From contig JAULSN010000009.1 of assembly GCA_033439765.1 (NCBI GenBank), forward strand, positions 930,001-994,000: DNA of 64,000 nt, read 5' to 3'. Positions 43,441 through 54,719 of the stretch are shown one piece after another; the first letter of the stretch is position 1, and each line of letters begins with the position of its first letter. The notes beneath the pieces were generated by a model that worked only from the letters and a program-made list of their open reading frames with translations, had not been told where the DNA came from and ran no database searches. The position numbers were made by a program, and so were the translations under genes. Origin of the DNA: Lasiosphaeria ovina (taxonomy: Eukaryota > Ascomycota > Sordariomycetes > Sordariales > Lasiosphaeriaceae).

Positions 43441-43964
43441 AACACAGCGCTGATTCTTGTTGTGCCTCTAGTGCCTTGCGCTAATTGCGGAGAAGGAATG
43501 GCCTCGGGGACGCCAGGCGCTTGGCATGGACGAGGAAGCCCTGTGTAAGGCATTTGAAGGCAACATGGAAATGGTCAGAGACGCCTACAGTCGTGGGTAT
43601 GATGTTATCACGCCTCTTCGCCACATGTTTGAGCTGGCGGCGGCCGTTACAGCACCCTTTCCAGCCACGAATCCTCCACGATTTGGAACATCGGGGGAAC
43701 ATTGTCGTATTCTTGAGCGTGCTTGGTTTTCGCATACCGGATTCTGATAAAGCGCTGCTATCGATGGAATCATCACCTGAGGCGTTCTATCGTCAAAGCG
43801 AAGAAGGGATAAAGGTGTTCGAGTCGCTATGGCCGGTTTTGAGCCAATCCGGCATCATGGGGATGGAAGAACTCTCGTTGATATGTCGGTGTGTTCTGAC
43901 AGTTACGGAAGGACACACAGCATGTGCGGGTCCGCATCCCCGATTGGGCCGCGAGGGCCCCTGA
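43441..43964 (+). CDS. Unidentified coding-like frames
   Basis: After a CCTCTAG possible acceptor at about 43470, one frame reads ALIAEKEWPRGRQALGMDEE, ALCKAFEGNMEMVRDAYSRG. A second frame then reads RILHDLEHRGNIVVFLSVLG, SPEAFYRQSEEGIKVFESLW. They look like two frames of one damaged protein. No family is recognised; they may belong with the 3' extension of the preceding gene. Confidence 0.3.
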
Positions 43965-44824
43965 CTATGCCCAGGTCAACTTGACGGCTGGAGAGTCGCC
44001 TTGCGAAGATGCCAAGGGGGGGTCGGTTGACGGACCATGGACCGAGACCCTCTCTTATTCGCCAGTTCACGGCACTCCCGGCCCCCCCCCAGAGGGTGCC
44101 ATTGGTGAGCAATGCCCGTGCATTATATGAGGACGACGCGGGGACGACCTATGAGGCCATGGCATCCGAGAGAAGATCGTCCCGTCTTATACGCCGGCGC
44201 TTAGAGTCCCGACTTGACCCATCATATAGTCGCACGCCCAGAGGCGGTACCACGCCGCCGTGTGCCTTTGCGCGCCCTGTTCCACCAACAATCTGATGGA
44301 GAACGGCAACTTCGACTTTCCCTTCGACAAGCCTGGCGGTAGAGTTGAATATCGTTTCCCCCCGGGGGGCTCTATAGAAGGGTCGTCCTCAAAGGCGGGG
44401 GGAACGAGCATAGCACGGCCTACGGACACGCCGCCCGCCTCGGCGAACTCCACGTGGGCGAACTCCACGGGAGTGGCCCCGATGCTCTTGGCCTCGGCGG
44501 TAACGCAAGGTGGGCAAACCGCCATGTCCGCTACTTTACTATAACGATATCGCCGTGACTGACGCTTTGTGTCCAGGCGAAATGCACAAGAACGCCGTCA
44601 GAAACTGTGAGGCCACCATGAAACATCCAGAGCCGCCAGGGACTCTCTAACTCACCTGCAACGCTCTCCAGCTTTGACTCGGACGTGGCCGGGCCGTATT
44701 TAACAGCCAGAGGTAGGTCGTTTCCCGTGCTCCTGTTGTCTATTCTGTAGCTAGTACCAATGTGCTGACCCGGGTCTGGCTCTAATAGGGGGCCACTTGC
44801 CTTCTGCGCGCAGACGAGACTCTC
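43965..44824. other. No recognised gene
   Basis: A plus frame at 44290-44544 (LMENGNFDFPFDKPGGRVEY) is open but unidentified. Confidence 0.35.
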
Positions 44825-45085
44825 ATGTATGCTTCCGCAGACGAAACTCTCGCCTATAACACCGCATGCAGCATATTCGCCTGGTACCCATCTCCTGGGG
44901 ACATCTCCGTCGTGTCCCCCGATCTTTCCGCCAGAACGACACCGGGCCTACAGCATAGCGTTCTGCTGCCAACGGAGGCGAGCGCGCCCTGCGGCGTCTG
45001 CGGGCGGGGAGACATGTTGCTCTGGAACGGGGAAAAGCCGTATTGTGTTTGGTGCGCGTCAAGAAAGTCTGCTGTGCGCTTCTGA
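44825..45085 (+). CDS. Small Cys-rich ORF (86 aa)
   Basis: ATG 44825 opens MYASADETLAYNTACSIFAW. The C-terminus has CGVCGRGDMLLWNGEKPYCVWC, two CxxC pairs that could bind zinc, and the frame ends RKSAVRF. No family is recognised. Confidence 0.35.
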   Translation: MYASADETLAYNTACSIFAWYPSPGDISVVSPDLSARTTPGLQHSVLLPTEASAPCGVCGRGDMLLWNGEKPYCVWCASRKSAVRF

Positions 45086-46992
45086 CCCCGTCGCTGTCTG
45101 CACCACCATGGCTGGCTCGTAGCCGGAATTGTCCTACGACGTACAGCTCAATAAATGGGCGATGAAGATAACCTTCCAAGGACAACCACCTCCCGATCCG
45201 CGGTGCTTCATCTAAACCCCTTTGTGGGCGGGCACGGTCCCCATCTTCGACCCAGCATCGCCCTCCGATGCCGGTTGTCAATCCGCCACTCTCGACCACA
45301 CGGGAACACGTGTGTGGCAGCCTGGGTTGCCTTTATCGTTAAGGGCGGACGACGGCCTCTCGGCACCAGCAGCAGACACCCCAGGCACTCGGTGGGCGAA
45401 GGCGCCGTGTCGTCAGAAATTTATGGAGGGTGGAAGTTACAAAATACCTCCCGAAATGATTCCGGACCCGTGGTCGTCCAATGAAAGCCGTGGGAACGCT
45501 AAAAAAAAAAAGGGGGGGGGGGGGGGGGGGGGGGGCGAGGAACCACTAAGGCAGCTATACATATGTGACAAACCACCGAGGTAAGCGTTCGCGTTTGTGC
45601 CTCGTCGGATGATCCCTATTGTTCTCGCGCAGGTAGTCCTTCCGAACGCTCATGTTCTTTTGACCCATGTCCGGTACATAGTTGTATCATTTCCTATCTA
45701 TACTCCATCAAAAGTCTGTTTAGGCGGAAGCGGGAATATTGTCATTGCATATCGATTGGGATATTTTCGTTTTCTTCCTTGAAGCCCAAGGGCAGCGTCT
45801 GGCTGGCATCTTTCCTACATGCTACCTAGCGAAATTGAACGCACTGTCTCACAGTCATGTCGCAAGTCCCGTGCTCTCGGTCTGCCTTGGGCTGAATGCC
45901 GGGCGTTCTATTCTTTCTCCGTCTTCTTCACCGTGCCCGCCTCCCCACAAGGCGGAAGCGTTGGCATAGCAAACGCCTCAGTCCTGTATCGGATGGCCTT
46001 TGGAGAAGTCCAACTTCCCAAGCTGGAAGGCGACCCATCTCCTCGCTCCTCCCCAGAGTATTTTCTAGGAAGACGGAAAGGTCGCGATAACTTTGTAGCC
46101 CGGCTCGCTTACGAACGCTGCATATAGCCGGGGCATCTAAGCGGATCCGGCGGTCAGCTCCCTCTACTCCAGAGCTTTCTTCACTTCCGGTCACGCAATG
46201 CCGGTGAGCACTCTACGGACATGGTTCGTTTTGTGTAGCATCAGAGCTTGTTCTGTGCCAAGCCTCCGATCCATCTCCCGTTTGTTTGGCATGGCTCACT
46301 CATCCTGAGTAAGATCAGGGCTCATTGCTCAGCCAAACATCTGGCCATCCCGACCGCCCGGGTTTGGGCCCACTCTTGCGCGCCGGGTTCCTCTCCCTCC
46401 GCGGTGATCACTAGACGACGGCGCTGACTGATAGGAGGCAGACCGGCGCCGGGGCATGGATGTGGATCCTGCCGGCTATCGTCTATCTTCGGTGTCTGTT
46501 CCCCCGGTCTGCTCCTCGCACCTGTGACGGTCAGACACGAGAGCCAGGGATGGCCCGGCCGTTTGGTATCTGAACCAGAATGGCAGGCGGAGCCAGGCCG
46601 AGTCCTTACCGGCCTGGCGACGGCGCTGCGGCAGTGCTGACGGGGCGGCACAGGGCTGGGTACTGCGTTGCATCCGCCGAGGCTGACCTCATCCCACCAG
46701 TAGGGCTTTTGATGCTTGTCGATGCTTGTCTGTGGTGGCCGCCAAACCGTATGCTATTTTCATGGACTTCGACCACACCTGTGGCGTTCAGGGACAAGGG
46801 CGTTGGCGGATATTTGCAGTCTGCATAAATCGCCCCGAATTCCTCCCGACCCACAGTTAGGCAAAATCGTTCATTAATGGTCTGCAAAACACATTTCCAG
46901 TCCTCACTTTCAGACCACACATCGTTGTCTTATCCCTTCACAGCCGTTAGCTCCAGATTCACGTAGCGCAGGTCTCGGAATGCTACTTACTG
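45086..46992. other. No recognised gene; A11/G24 run
   Basis: A run of 11 A and 24 G lies at 45501-45535 inside an otherwise unremarkable frame. The rest has no supportable gene. Confidence 0.4.
45501..45535. repeat. A11-G24 homopolymer pair
   Basis: Eleven A followed directly by 24 G. G-quadruplex formation is likely; the length may be inexact in the assembly. Confidence 0.8.
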
Positions 46993-47957
46993 ATGCTCAG
47001 TCTCATCACGGATCCCCAGAATGGCAGGGGCCAGGTACTATTAGACCACACCAAACCAACAGCCAACGCACAACTCACTAACACCTTTGTTCTTCCAGTC
47101 ATCCAAAAGAATAAGATCAATCGGCGCAAATCACGGGATTGCGAAGGATGCCGCACCAGACGGACGGGATGCGACTTCAATGCTCGTGATAAACCACAGT
47201 GCACCAGCTGCGCCAACAGAGACCAGGCGTGCATGTTTACAGACCGCCAGGGCACTTCAAAAAACTGCAGCGGACAAGAATTAGATGGGTCTCGCTGCTC
47301 AAGACGCTCGTCTAGACTCTGGAAGATTTTCAATGCCCGTCGACGCGGCTATGAAAAGCTTCACTGATGCATCGCGTTGCGCTTTGGAGACAGTTGGGTT
47401 CTCCCCCGATGGGCCAGCTATCATGCTCTAGAACACAGGAAATGGGACCGAGACCAAGCAGGTTGGCTTGGACGTCTTCCTGCAAAATTTATACAGTCAA
47501 CTGTTCGGTTCCCCCCATCGCTGCCACAGCAATCCGATCAGAGCGCATCTGCCGTCCAACATGTCCCAGTGAAGCTGGAGGTGGACACGGCTAACGAAAA
47601 CTGCGGTCTGAACCGCGACGACTGCAATGACTGCTACACCCACCAGACAAATACAACCACCTCACAGGTGCTACTAGTGTCAAGGGTTCAGACCCATGTG
47701 AAGCAGATCCCTCGGGCTCCAACAGCAGCGCCTTTGACAGTGGAAGCCCATGGAGTGAGATTCAACCCACTGCCGTCAACACCCCCGCCACGAAGAACGC
47801 GACGCTGGATACACCCACGGAATACGCGGCTTCCGTCGACGATGGAATGGAAGTTACCGACGATACAAGGTTTGCGTGGAGCGACATAACACCGCATGTC
47901 AAACTCGGGAGGAGATTGGAGACTTTTTGCATGGACTTCAGCCAGATTCGTGGCTAG
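46993..47957 (+). CDS. Zn(2)Cys(6) transcription factor, probably damaged
   Basis: The frame from ATG 46993 gives KINRRKSRDCEGCRTRRTGC and DFNARDKPQCTSCANRDQAC, a full binuclear cluster with spacing C-x2-C-x6-C-x9-C-x2-C-x6-C preceded by basic residues. An alternative intron (47033-47099, GTACTA...CTTCCAG) lies just upstream of the cluster. The N-terminal frame stops at 47367. A later frame (DPSGSNSSAFDSGSPWSEIQ, TRFAWSDITPHVKLGRRLET, to TAG 47957) looks like the linker, with Ser/Thr/Pro bias. No fungal-specific TF middle homology region is seen, so the gene is short or degraded. Confidence 0.6.
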
Positions 47958-49078
47958 TGCGTGCAACTCTGGTCGAGTCCAGCCAAAATATCCTCCTCTG
48001 TACCGAGCTCGGCCTTTGCCTCAACGCTTTGTGCCTGACCACTCGACGCCCGGTCGTGGCCGAACGCTATGGGCTAAATAGGCTGCGACGATGTATCAGC
48101 AGCCCGCACCGCTTCAGCAGTGGCGGCAGATGGACGGTAGCGGATTCGGGGCATAATATACGGGTAACACCCCCAGCCCCTCGACTACCTCTATATAACC
48201 GACGGAAGTCCACGAGATTAGGCAGTTCCGTCCGGGAAGTATGTGTCGGAGCAGGTTCCTATCGGGGGAGATAACGTTGTTGCTTACAGCAATGAATTCT
48301 ATATCCTTCAAGGTACCCTCGCGACTTCGGCTGCTCGTGCCCAGCTATGTCCGGATCGTTTTCAGGATCTCGAATATTACCATCCACGTTCCGCATGGAT
48401 GAATTGCCCGTCACGGTACAGAATACAGGTTTATTCCAGCTATATACCCGCGTATGGTCGGTGATTCCCGTGGGAAGCGATATGGATATCTACTGAGCTT
48501 TTTTTTTTCTTCTTTTTTTTTTTTTTCTTTTTTCCGTCTATCTTTTTGATTTGGCGTTTGCGCGACGGTTGGGATGGGGAGTATTCTGTTAACGGTGACG
48601 AGGAAATCTATGTATAGTATAGCACCTGTCCATTGGGATGTGTGGGGACGGGCTGCATGTCGTGTGTTTCATTAGTTTGCTAGATCGTTGGGCATCATTC
48701 TTCTCTCATTTTCTCAACTTGGGTGGTATATTATGTACCTAGTCCTTGGAGTCCTCTCTGGGCGCCTAGTCCACCGGCCCTGGGAGAGAGAGTTGGTATC
48801 TATCCACGTCAAAGCGACACGTATCGCGTTCTCACCTCCGCTAGCATCCCCATTCCGTTGTCATTGCGTCCCGGGCCAGATTTCACACCACAACTACGCT
48901 GATGGATGATACCTTATACTGGCTCCCATCGATTTACTCGCATGACCACTGCCCGCTTCTGAACCAGCGGTGCCAAGGTTAAAACGCCTTGCGACCTCTC
49001 CCGCTCGCTCTGGCGCGCTCATTGGCGTTTGCTGGCGCAGGTGCTTGGGCCCGAGTGCGAGGACTTGCCCGCGGCTTG
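47958..49078. other. No recognised gene; T-rich tract
   Basis: A T/C-rich tract spans about 48499-48532. Nothing else is supportable. Confidence 0.4.
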
Positions 49079-49690
49079 TCATCGAGGCTTAGGGCCCTTG
49101 AACATGTCCGCCATTTCGTTGAACTCGTCATCATAGACAGACAGGGTTGCGAACCGAGCCTGGATCTGGACAGGTGACTGTATACCGATCTTGGCGTTCC
49201 TGTCTGGCTCAGTCGTTTTGATGACAAGGGCCTTGAACATGTCCACCATTTCGTTAAACTCGTCATCATAGACAGACATGTTTGCGAACCGAGCCTGGAT
49301 CTGGACAAGTGACTGTAGACCGATCTTGGCGTTCCTATCTGGCTCAGTCGTTTTGATGAAAAGTGCCTGAAAGGCAATATTTTGACGGAGGTTTGGGCTC
49401 TGTAGGTGGAAAGATGAGGGTGCAAGTCGTGTAGGAAGCTTTGTATTGATCAAGGACTTTGATCAACGATTGTGGGTCCTACAGTTATTATAGGCCTAAG
49501 CCAATAATACTACTGAAAAGAGAAAGTCAAGACAATCAGAATGATGTGTGGAATGAAGAGGTTGAAGGAGGTGTTGTATTTTTATTAATGATTTAGTAGA
49601 AAAAGGGTATGTAGAAGAAGGGGAGGGAAGCTCCCTTTATATACAAAAGTCCACACATATCAAAAGCTCCACAATAATAAGCCCTACAGG
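49079..49690 (-). mobile_element. LTR-retrotransposon remnant (LTR-like leader and gag-like ORF)
   Basis: On the minus strand, 49690-49440 looks like an LTR/leader: TATATAAAGGG near 49645, a TTTCTCTTTTCAG tract, then ...ATTATTGGCTTAGGCC. It leads into an open frame to 49079 reading NIAFQALFIKTTEPDRNAKI, SVYDDEFNEMVDMFK. The frame contains a 135-bp tandem duplication (49092-49362), so KTTEPDRNAKIG...DDEFNEM.DMFK occurs twice. I infer a Copia-type gag start from the layout only; no RT or integrase is present. Confidence 0.4.
49092..49362. repeat. 135-bp tandem duplication (two units)
   Basis: GGGCCCTTGAACATGTCC... at 49092 and GGGCCTTGAACATGTCC... at 49228 differ at few positions over about 135 bp, preserving the 45-codon frame on the minus strand. 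Confidence 0.9.
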
Positions 49691-50060
49691 CCAGCTATCT
49701 TCATTTTCCTTCGGTTATTAGAAAAAGTAAATTATTAGCCTTTTTATATACGGTATTAATGATTCATTATATAGTACTAATGATTTATTATATGGTTTTG
49801 ATGATTTATGATACGGTTTTGATGATTTATTATATGGTTTTTGATGATTTATTAAATGGTTTTTGATGATTTATTATATGGTTTTGATGATTTATTACAT
49901 GGTTTTTGATGATTTATGATATGGTTTTGATGATTTATTATTATATAGCCGAGGTAAGGAGGTACGTAGCTACGTATCTTATTAAGCTATAACGGTTTTT
50001 TATTCTCAACCTTGCTTTTTCTTTATTTCTTATACGTCTAGATAACACGATGCATCTGGG
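49691..50060. repeat. AT-rich tandem array (about 22-bp unit)
   Basis: From about 49755 to 49940 the unit TGATGATTTATTATATGGTT recurs about nine times with small variants. The flanks are also AT-rich. Confidence 0.85.
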
Positions 50061-51594
50061 ATGGCATCGGCGGCATCAGTGACCCCACCACCGCTCTTAC
50101 ACGTGCCGGCAACCTCAGAGTCGCGAGAGGCGGCCGGTGCTAGGCAAACAAGCCCCGGGGTCTTAGATCCTGCTCGTCGTCACCGTGATCTTGTCCACAG
50201 GATTAGGATTTTAGCCAGGTATTCTTGCAAACGACCTACCTCTCGAGCGAGTCAGCGCTCGGGACACGCTAGGATCTTGTCGTCTAAACTTGATCCGCAC
50301 AGACGGTAGCCGGCAGTCGCCCTCCTGGCAGGCAACGCACGGGGCCGTCATGGCCTTCTGCCCCATGGAGGTCGACTACCAGCGCAGGCGTGGGCTCGGC
50401 ATCGGACAAGGAAACCTTGAACTGGTGCCTGCCAGGGACAACTCGTTGGCCAACATGCCTACATTGTCTCGACAGGAACACCCATTGACACTCGCAGCAT
50501 TGGCGGCCACGGGGGGGGGGGGGCTCGAAAGCACCTTGCCCCGGCCGCCGCAAGGCCCTGCGTCGATCCACGGCTCGGGAGGGTTCCAGGAAAACCCACG
50601 CGCTTCGCTTCCCGAACTTTCCCAATCCCTGCTGGGCTGGGATCCGGTCAATGAGTTCGCTCGCAATTACGAGAGGACAGTAGCGGACTGGGCCTTTCTC
50701 CTCGGAAAGATTAGGGCACCCCCGGACGGCACCAGTACAGACCCAGGCTTCATTGCCGCTTTCAGAGGCCTAGATGACGCCATCTCAGGCAAAGAGACCA
50801 CATATCTACTACGAAGGCTGGGTCTTTGTTGAGATGATACGGCTCTCCGATGGGGCTACAGCGCATCGTACGGTCTGAGCGTGACAGGGGGCTTTTCTCG
50901 ATCCAGCGGGCTGGGCGACGCCAGCGTTGTAATAAACATCCACAAGGCCGCCCTCGCGTCGAGCCTCAACGCGGCGCAAGTGCAGCGTATGGTGCGAGAG
51001 CGCAGACGTACCGTACCGGCAGGCGCTGAACGACGCTCGCAGGCCCATCATCGCTGTTCCTGCTTGTATACCGCAGCCTGGCAGAGACCATCGTGTAAGT
51101 GCTCTTTGTCACGTCATATTTCTGCCATTCGTCATTTGAGTCAGGCAAGCCACCCATCTGGCAACGAAATAGCCGGCTTCTTGCACCTGCCTGGTGGGGG
51201 CCACATGGGCGCACCGCATTTTGGTGCTTGTACTTGCACGGGCTTGCCCTTCCATCTCATTGAGGGGAAAGAGAGACACGGCGCCGAACACGGACGGCAA
51301 CGGTCACGCCTCGGCCGTCGACTGCGAAGCCAAAAAGCGGCCATCACAACTGGGTTTATTCCCAAGAATCCGGGTAAGGCAAGCAGGGGTGGTGGGCCAG
51401 TCACCCAGAAAGGGTGGGGGGACCAGGCCGCCGCCGCAGCGACCTGCATGCATCCGGCGCGTGGACCCCGACGACGACAAGGCATGATGGCTGAGGTTGA
51501 CGACGACGCGAGCTCTCGGACGAGCGCCGGCCCCGTGGTCCGCGGATCTTGGCTCAGCACGCACCAAACCTTGGTTACACGTCCAATCTATTAG
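50061..51594 (+). CDS. Unidentified long reading frame, one in-frame stop
   Basis: ATG 50061 opens MASAASVTPPPLLHVPATSE to a stop near 50309. From 50290 another frame (MAFCPMEVDYQRRRGLGIGQ, LGWDPVNEFARNYERTVADW, STDPGFIAAFRGLDDAISGK) runs to TGA 50830 and continues in the same phase (ALRWGYSASYGLSVTGGFSR, VVINIHKAALASSLNAAQVQ). The TGA could be CGA mutated. After about 51000 the frame becomes low-complexity; GTAAGT at 51096 may be a donor. A G13 run at 50511-50523 sits within the frame. No domain is recognised. Confidence 0.4.
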
Positions 51595-52193
51595 CACCCT
51601 GACGCTTCGTCCCTCTCTGTGCCCAATCGAAGAAGCCAGGTGGGTCATTGCTGGCCCTGACTCCATACGGCTTTGAAGCGAGCATGCTGTGGTCACTCCA
51701 TTGTGTTTACTCCATGGTAGTAGTCTCGATGTGCCTCGTGTTTGACCTTGGCTCTCTACCGCAGCCGTGAAAGAACCGTTGTGTCAAATGGCAGAGGCCA
51801 GGTAGACATCACTTGTGTGGTCATTGTATTGTTGCTCTCTCTAGAAAATGCTTGACTGTGAAGTGCACTTTTCTCTATTGCCTCTCTAAACAAATCTTTT
51901 TACCCAAGGGCAAAAGCTAGGTTATTACTCGGTGGTCTACGCGCCAGCGTTCCTATAAGGCCCTCCTCATCGTGTCGCTTCCAAGCCAAGATTCCAGATC
52001 TTTGAACTTCTTATCTCTATTCACCCACGATGCCCCCGGTCCCCTCCTCGTGCCCCGGCGCCTCCGGAGGCCGCTCCGGAGCCCCCCCTGAGGCTTGTTT
52101 TCCTGGGCGGGTCTAAGGGTGCGTGAAGACGCGGTGGCCTACAGTCGTTAGTCGAGAGAAGGGACGCAGATGAGTAATAGAAAGGCCGACCAC
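51595..52193. other. No recognised gene
   Basis: Nothing supportable was seen on either strand. Confidence 0.4.
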
Positions 52194-52526
52194 TTACTTT
52201 TCAGGAATCCGGTTCAATTTAACGTCCAAATCGATGCGGGGATCGTTAGGCTTCCGCTTGGATGTTCTGCTCCTCGAATCGCTCAGTTCTTTGATATGGT
52301 CTTGTGATGCCCGTCTCTTCGCCGCCACCATGCCCTCGCCCCCCGCCTTGATCGACCTGATGGCAGACCAAACGAGAAGAGACAATATGAAGGGAAGCTG
52401 TATGTAGAACATGTTCTCTCCCAGTCGCGGATGGTCCCGATGACCACTAGGGCCGATGATGGATGCCAGCTTGAGAAGATGGGAGCCCAGGATTAGGAGC
52501 AGGTAGATTATTTTCGCCCGGGTCAC
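52194..52526 (-). CDS. Small two-TM hypothetical protein fragment
   Basis: The minus frame has two hydrophobic segments (KIIYLLLILGSHLLKLASI and MFYIQLPFILSLLVWSAI) separated by a polar loop, then a basic tail (KRRASQDHIKELSDSRSRTS). It begins with GTG, so the real start is missing. It could be the last two helices and cytosolic tail of a fungal multi-pass protein. Confidence 0.4.
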   Translation of the reverse strand: MTRAKIIYLLLILGSHLLKLASIIGPSGHRDHPRLGENMFYIQLPFILSLLVWSAIRSIKAGGEGMVAAKRRASQDHIKELSDSRSRTSKRKPNDPRIDLDVKLNRIPEK

Positions 52527-52599
52527 TCCTCTCTGTCGATCGATCGACGATGGGGTCGTCTGGAGTCTGTATATCCCTTCGGCTTATTTCCTTACTGGC

Positions 52600-53480
52600 C
52601 TTACCGCTCTTATAAACGAGAATAGTAAGTAATGAAAGATAGCAGAAAATATACTAGAAAAAGCATAGGACTAATATGATATTATTTAACTAGTTAATTT
52701 AGAGATAATTACTTATATTTTATAATAGTCTTAAGGATTATATAAGGAATAAGCTCTATAAAATAGCTTATTCAGAAACGATACGGGAATATATTAATAT
52801 AATGATTAATATAAATAACTAATAATTCTAATATAAAGGCGAGAAGTATGAGGAAAAAAAAAAGTTTATTAAGAAATTGTTATAAAAGTATAAGAGCTCG
52901 TTTATAAAATTTAATATAATATAAAAACGCCCGCCTTATTATTATTTATCTTACACTATAGGAGCGTAAGCTCCGCCCTCTAAGGGCATGCGGTCCCTCT
53001 ACTAAGCTCAAACCGCTCGCGCGGACTCTCTAGTTACAGTGTATGGCGCGCCCACGCTGCGCGGGCGCCTCGTGCACCGTTCTTCTTCTACGCCCGCCTT
53101 ATAAGAAGAAGAATAATACTTTTATAATTATAATAAGAAGGGCTATTGGGCGAGAAAATATCGTTAACTAAAGAAGTAAGGTAACTAGAGGTCTTCTAAA
53201 GAACGGAAGCCGCGTTTCAATAACGCTTAGGTCGTTAAGATAGTCTTATAGAACGAGAATAACGAAATAGTTAATATAAAAGGGGCTTATATAGGAGACC
53301 TCCCCGACTATACTACTAGGGTACTCGCGTACGGCCTTACGGAAGTATAGGGCCTTATAGTTCTATTAGTTCCTACCCCGCTCTTAGAAGGAAATATAAG
53401 CGAGGAAGTAGAGGTAGTATTAATCACACAAGTACGTAACGGCGTAGAACAACGGGCACTAGATACTAATTCGGGAGAGG
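52600..53480. repeat. AT-rich, TpA-dense (RIP-like) block with a GC-rich island
   Basis: 52610-52935 is dominated by TA dinucleotides (TATATAAGGAATAAGC, AATATATTAATATAATG). A GC-rich island (52940-53100) follows with ACGCCCGCCTTATTATTA at its left and ACGCCCGCCTTATAAGAAG at its right, then TA-rich sequence again to about 53440. This is the look of a heavily RIP-mutated element. The element cannot be named. Confidence 0.55.
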
Positions 53481-54596
53481 ATAGGTCCCGGACTCACTCA
53501 ATCCACGGTACGGATATCCCGAACGTGGGTAGGTAGACTGCGCTCTGATGAAGATACCTTGCGCGTGATTACCCCGTTGAACTGATGGGAGGGACGCGCC
53601 GAGCAAGAGGTTTGAGAAGAGGTGAGCCCCAGCGAGTGGCGCGAAACCCTCGGTCTTGGATTGTGATACATCATGGAACGGAATCCGAGACTACGTACCA
53701 GCATCGTACCGTGCTGATCTCGGCTGGTTGTAGCGGTATGCCCCGTCCATCCCCCCTGGGTCCTAGAGCGATTGGTACGGCTGTGCCATACTCCAGTTTA
53801 GTTCCTCGATGGTCCCTCGCTGTTCTCTCTCTCTCTCTCTCTCTCGTGTTCCTGCATACTGCCTTCCTACCTTACCTAAATCCCCAGTAGTTAAGAAACC
53901 TTCTTCTTCTCTCCTCCTCTCCCCTCCCCTCCACCATCCCCATCATACTAGTGACGATGCCCAGCGGGCGGCAAGTGATATACTTGCTAACCCTGCTTTC
54001 GGCCCTGCCTCTGATCACAACCGTCCTACTTAACTTCCACAGATACACTATCCCCGTTATCAACCACCTCCACAGGGGCACCCTACCCAGCTTCCACGAG
54101 GGACTTTCACATTGTTGTTGACGAACGGACAGGGGGGTTGAAGACAGATGGGGGTCCGAGGGGCTACTGCGGGAGGACTCAAACTAAATATGAACATAGT
54201 TCTAAACTTCCGAACTTTCAATTTCTAAAATATTAGAGATGGTCGTGGACACCGTTATAGTTTTTGGGTATAGTGCTTTTCTCTTTCTTTTTTTTGTCCT
54301 TCTTTTTTCCGGGTTTTAATTGTTTTGGACCGGACTTGCATCTGTTGACCCTTCTCTGTTGCATTCGTCGTCGTAACTAGCATCCTGGACACTGATGCTG
54401 AGTTGCTTAGTGGACTAGTGGTCTAGTGGTCTAGAGGTGGTGTCTAGTAGGGTGATTGACTTCGCCGATAGAGTGGGGTGGGATAGAATAGCGGTGCTTG
54501 AATAGAAGCCTGCACTCGCTGCAGGTAGGCACCGGGAGGTGGGCAGTGCACAGGAACGACAGCGATAGCGGCTCAGCCACTAGACTACAATGCTAG
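53481..54596. other. No recognised gene; (TC)n and CTAGTGGT repeats
   Basis: A short CT microsatellite at about 53826-53845 and repeated CTAGTGGT near 54415-54435. No gene is supported. Confidence 0.4.
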
Positions 54597-54712
54597 GTAA
54601 TCGTCGCAGGAGTCGCGGGGGCGGGGAAGAGCCGGCTCATCAACACCTTGGCCCAGGAGATGGTACTTGAGGAGAAAAACGCGCAAACAAACGGTATTAA
54701 GAAGCCATTCAA
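54597..54712 (+). pseudogene. P-loop GTPase fragment
   Basis: The plus frame reads VIVAGVAGAGKSRLINTLAQ then EMVLEEKNAQTNG, with a clear Walker A (GVAGAGKS at 54609-54632). The layout fits AIG1/septin-like or dynamin-like G domains (xVxGxxGxGKSxLIN). After about 54712 the frame is unrelated; a possible ADLTLIE (54816-54830) in another frame could be the remains of the G3 region. Too short to assign further. Confidence 0.5.
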
Positions 54713-54719
54713 TCTTCCA

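Noticed and set aside
53220..53470. Retroelement-like protein frame in the TA-rich block
   Set aside because: Reading frame has several stops and the amino-acid usage follows the TA bias; I could not match a domain.
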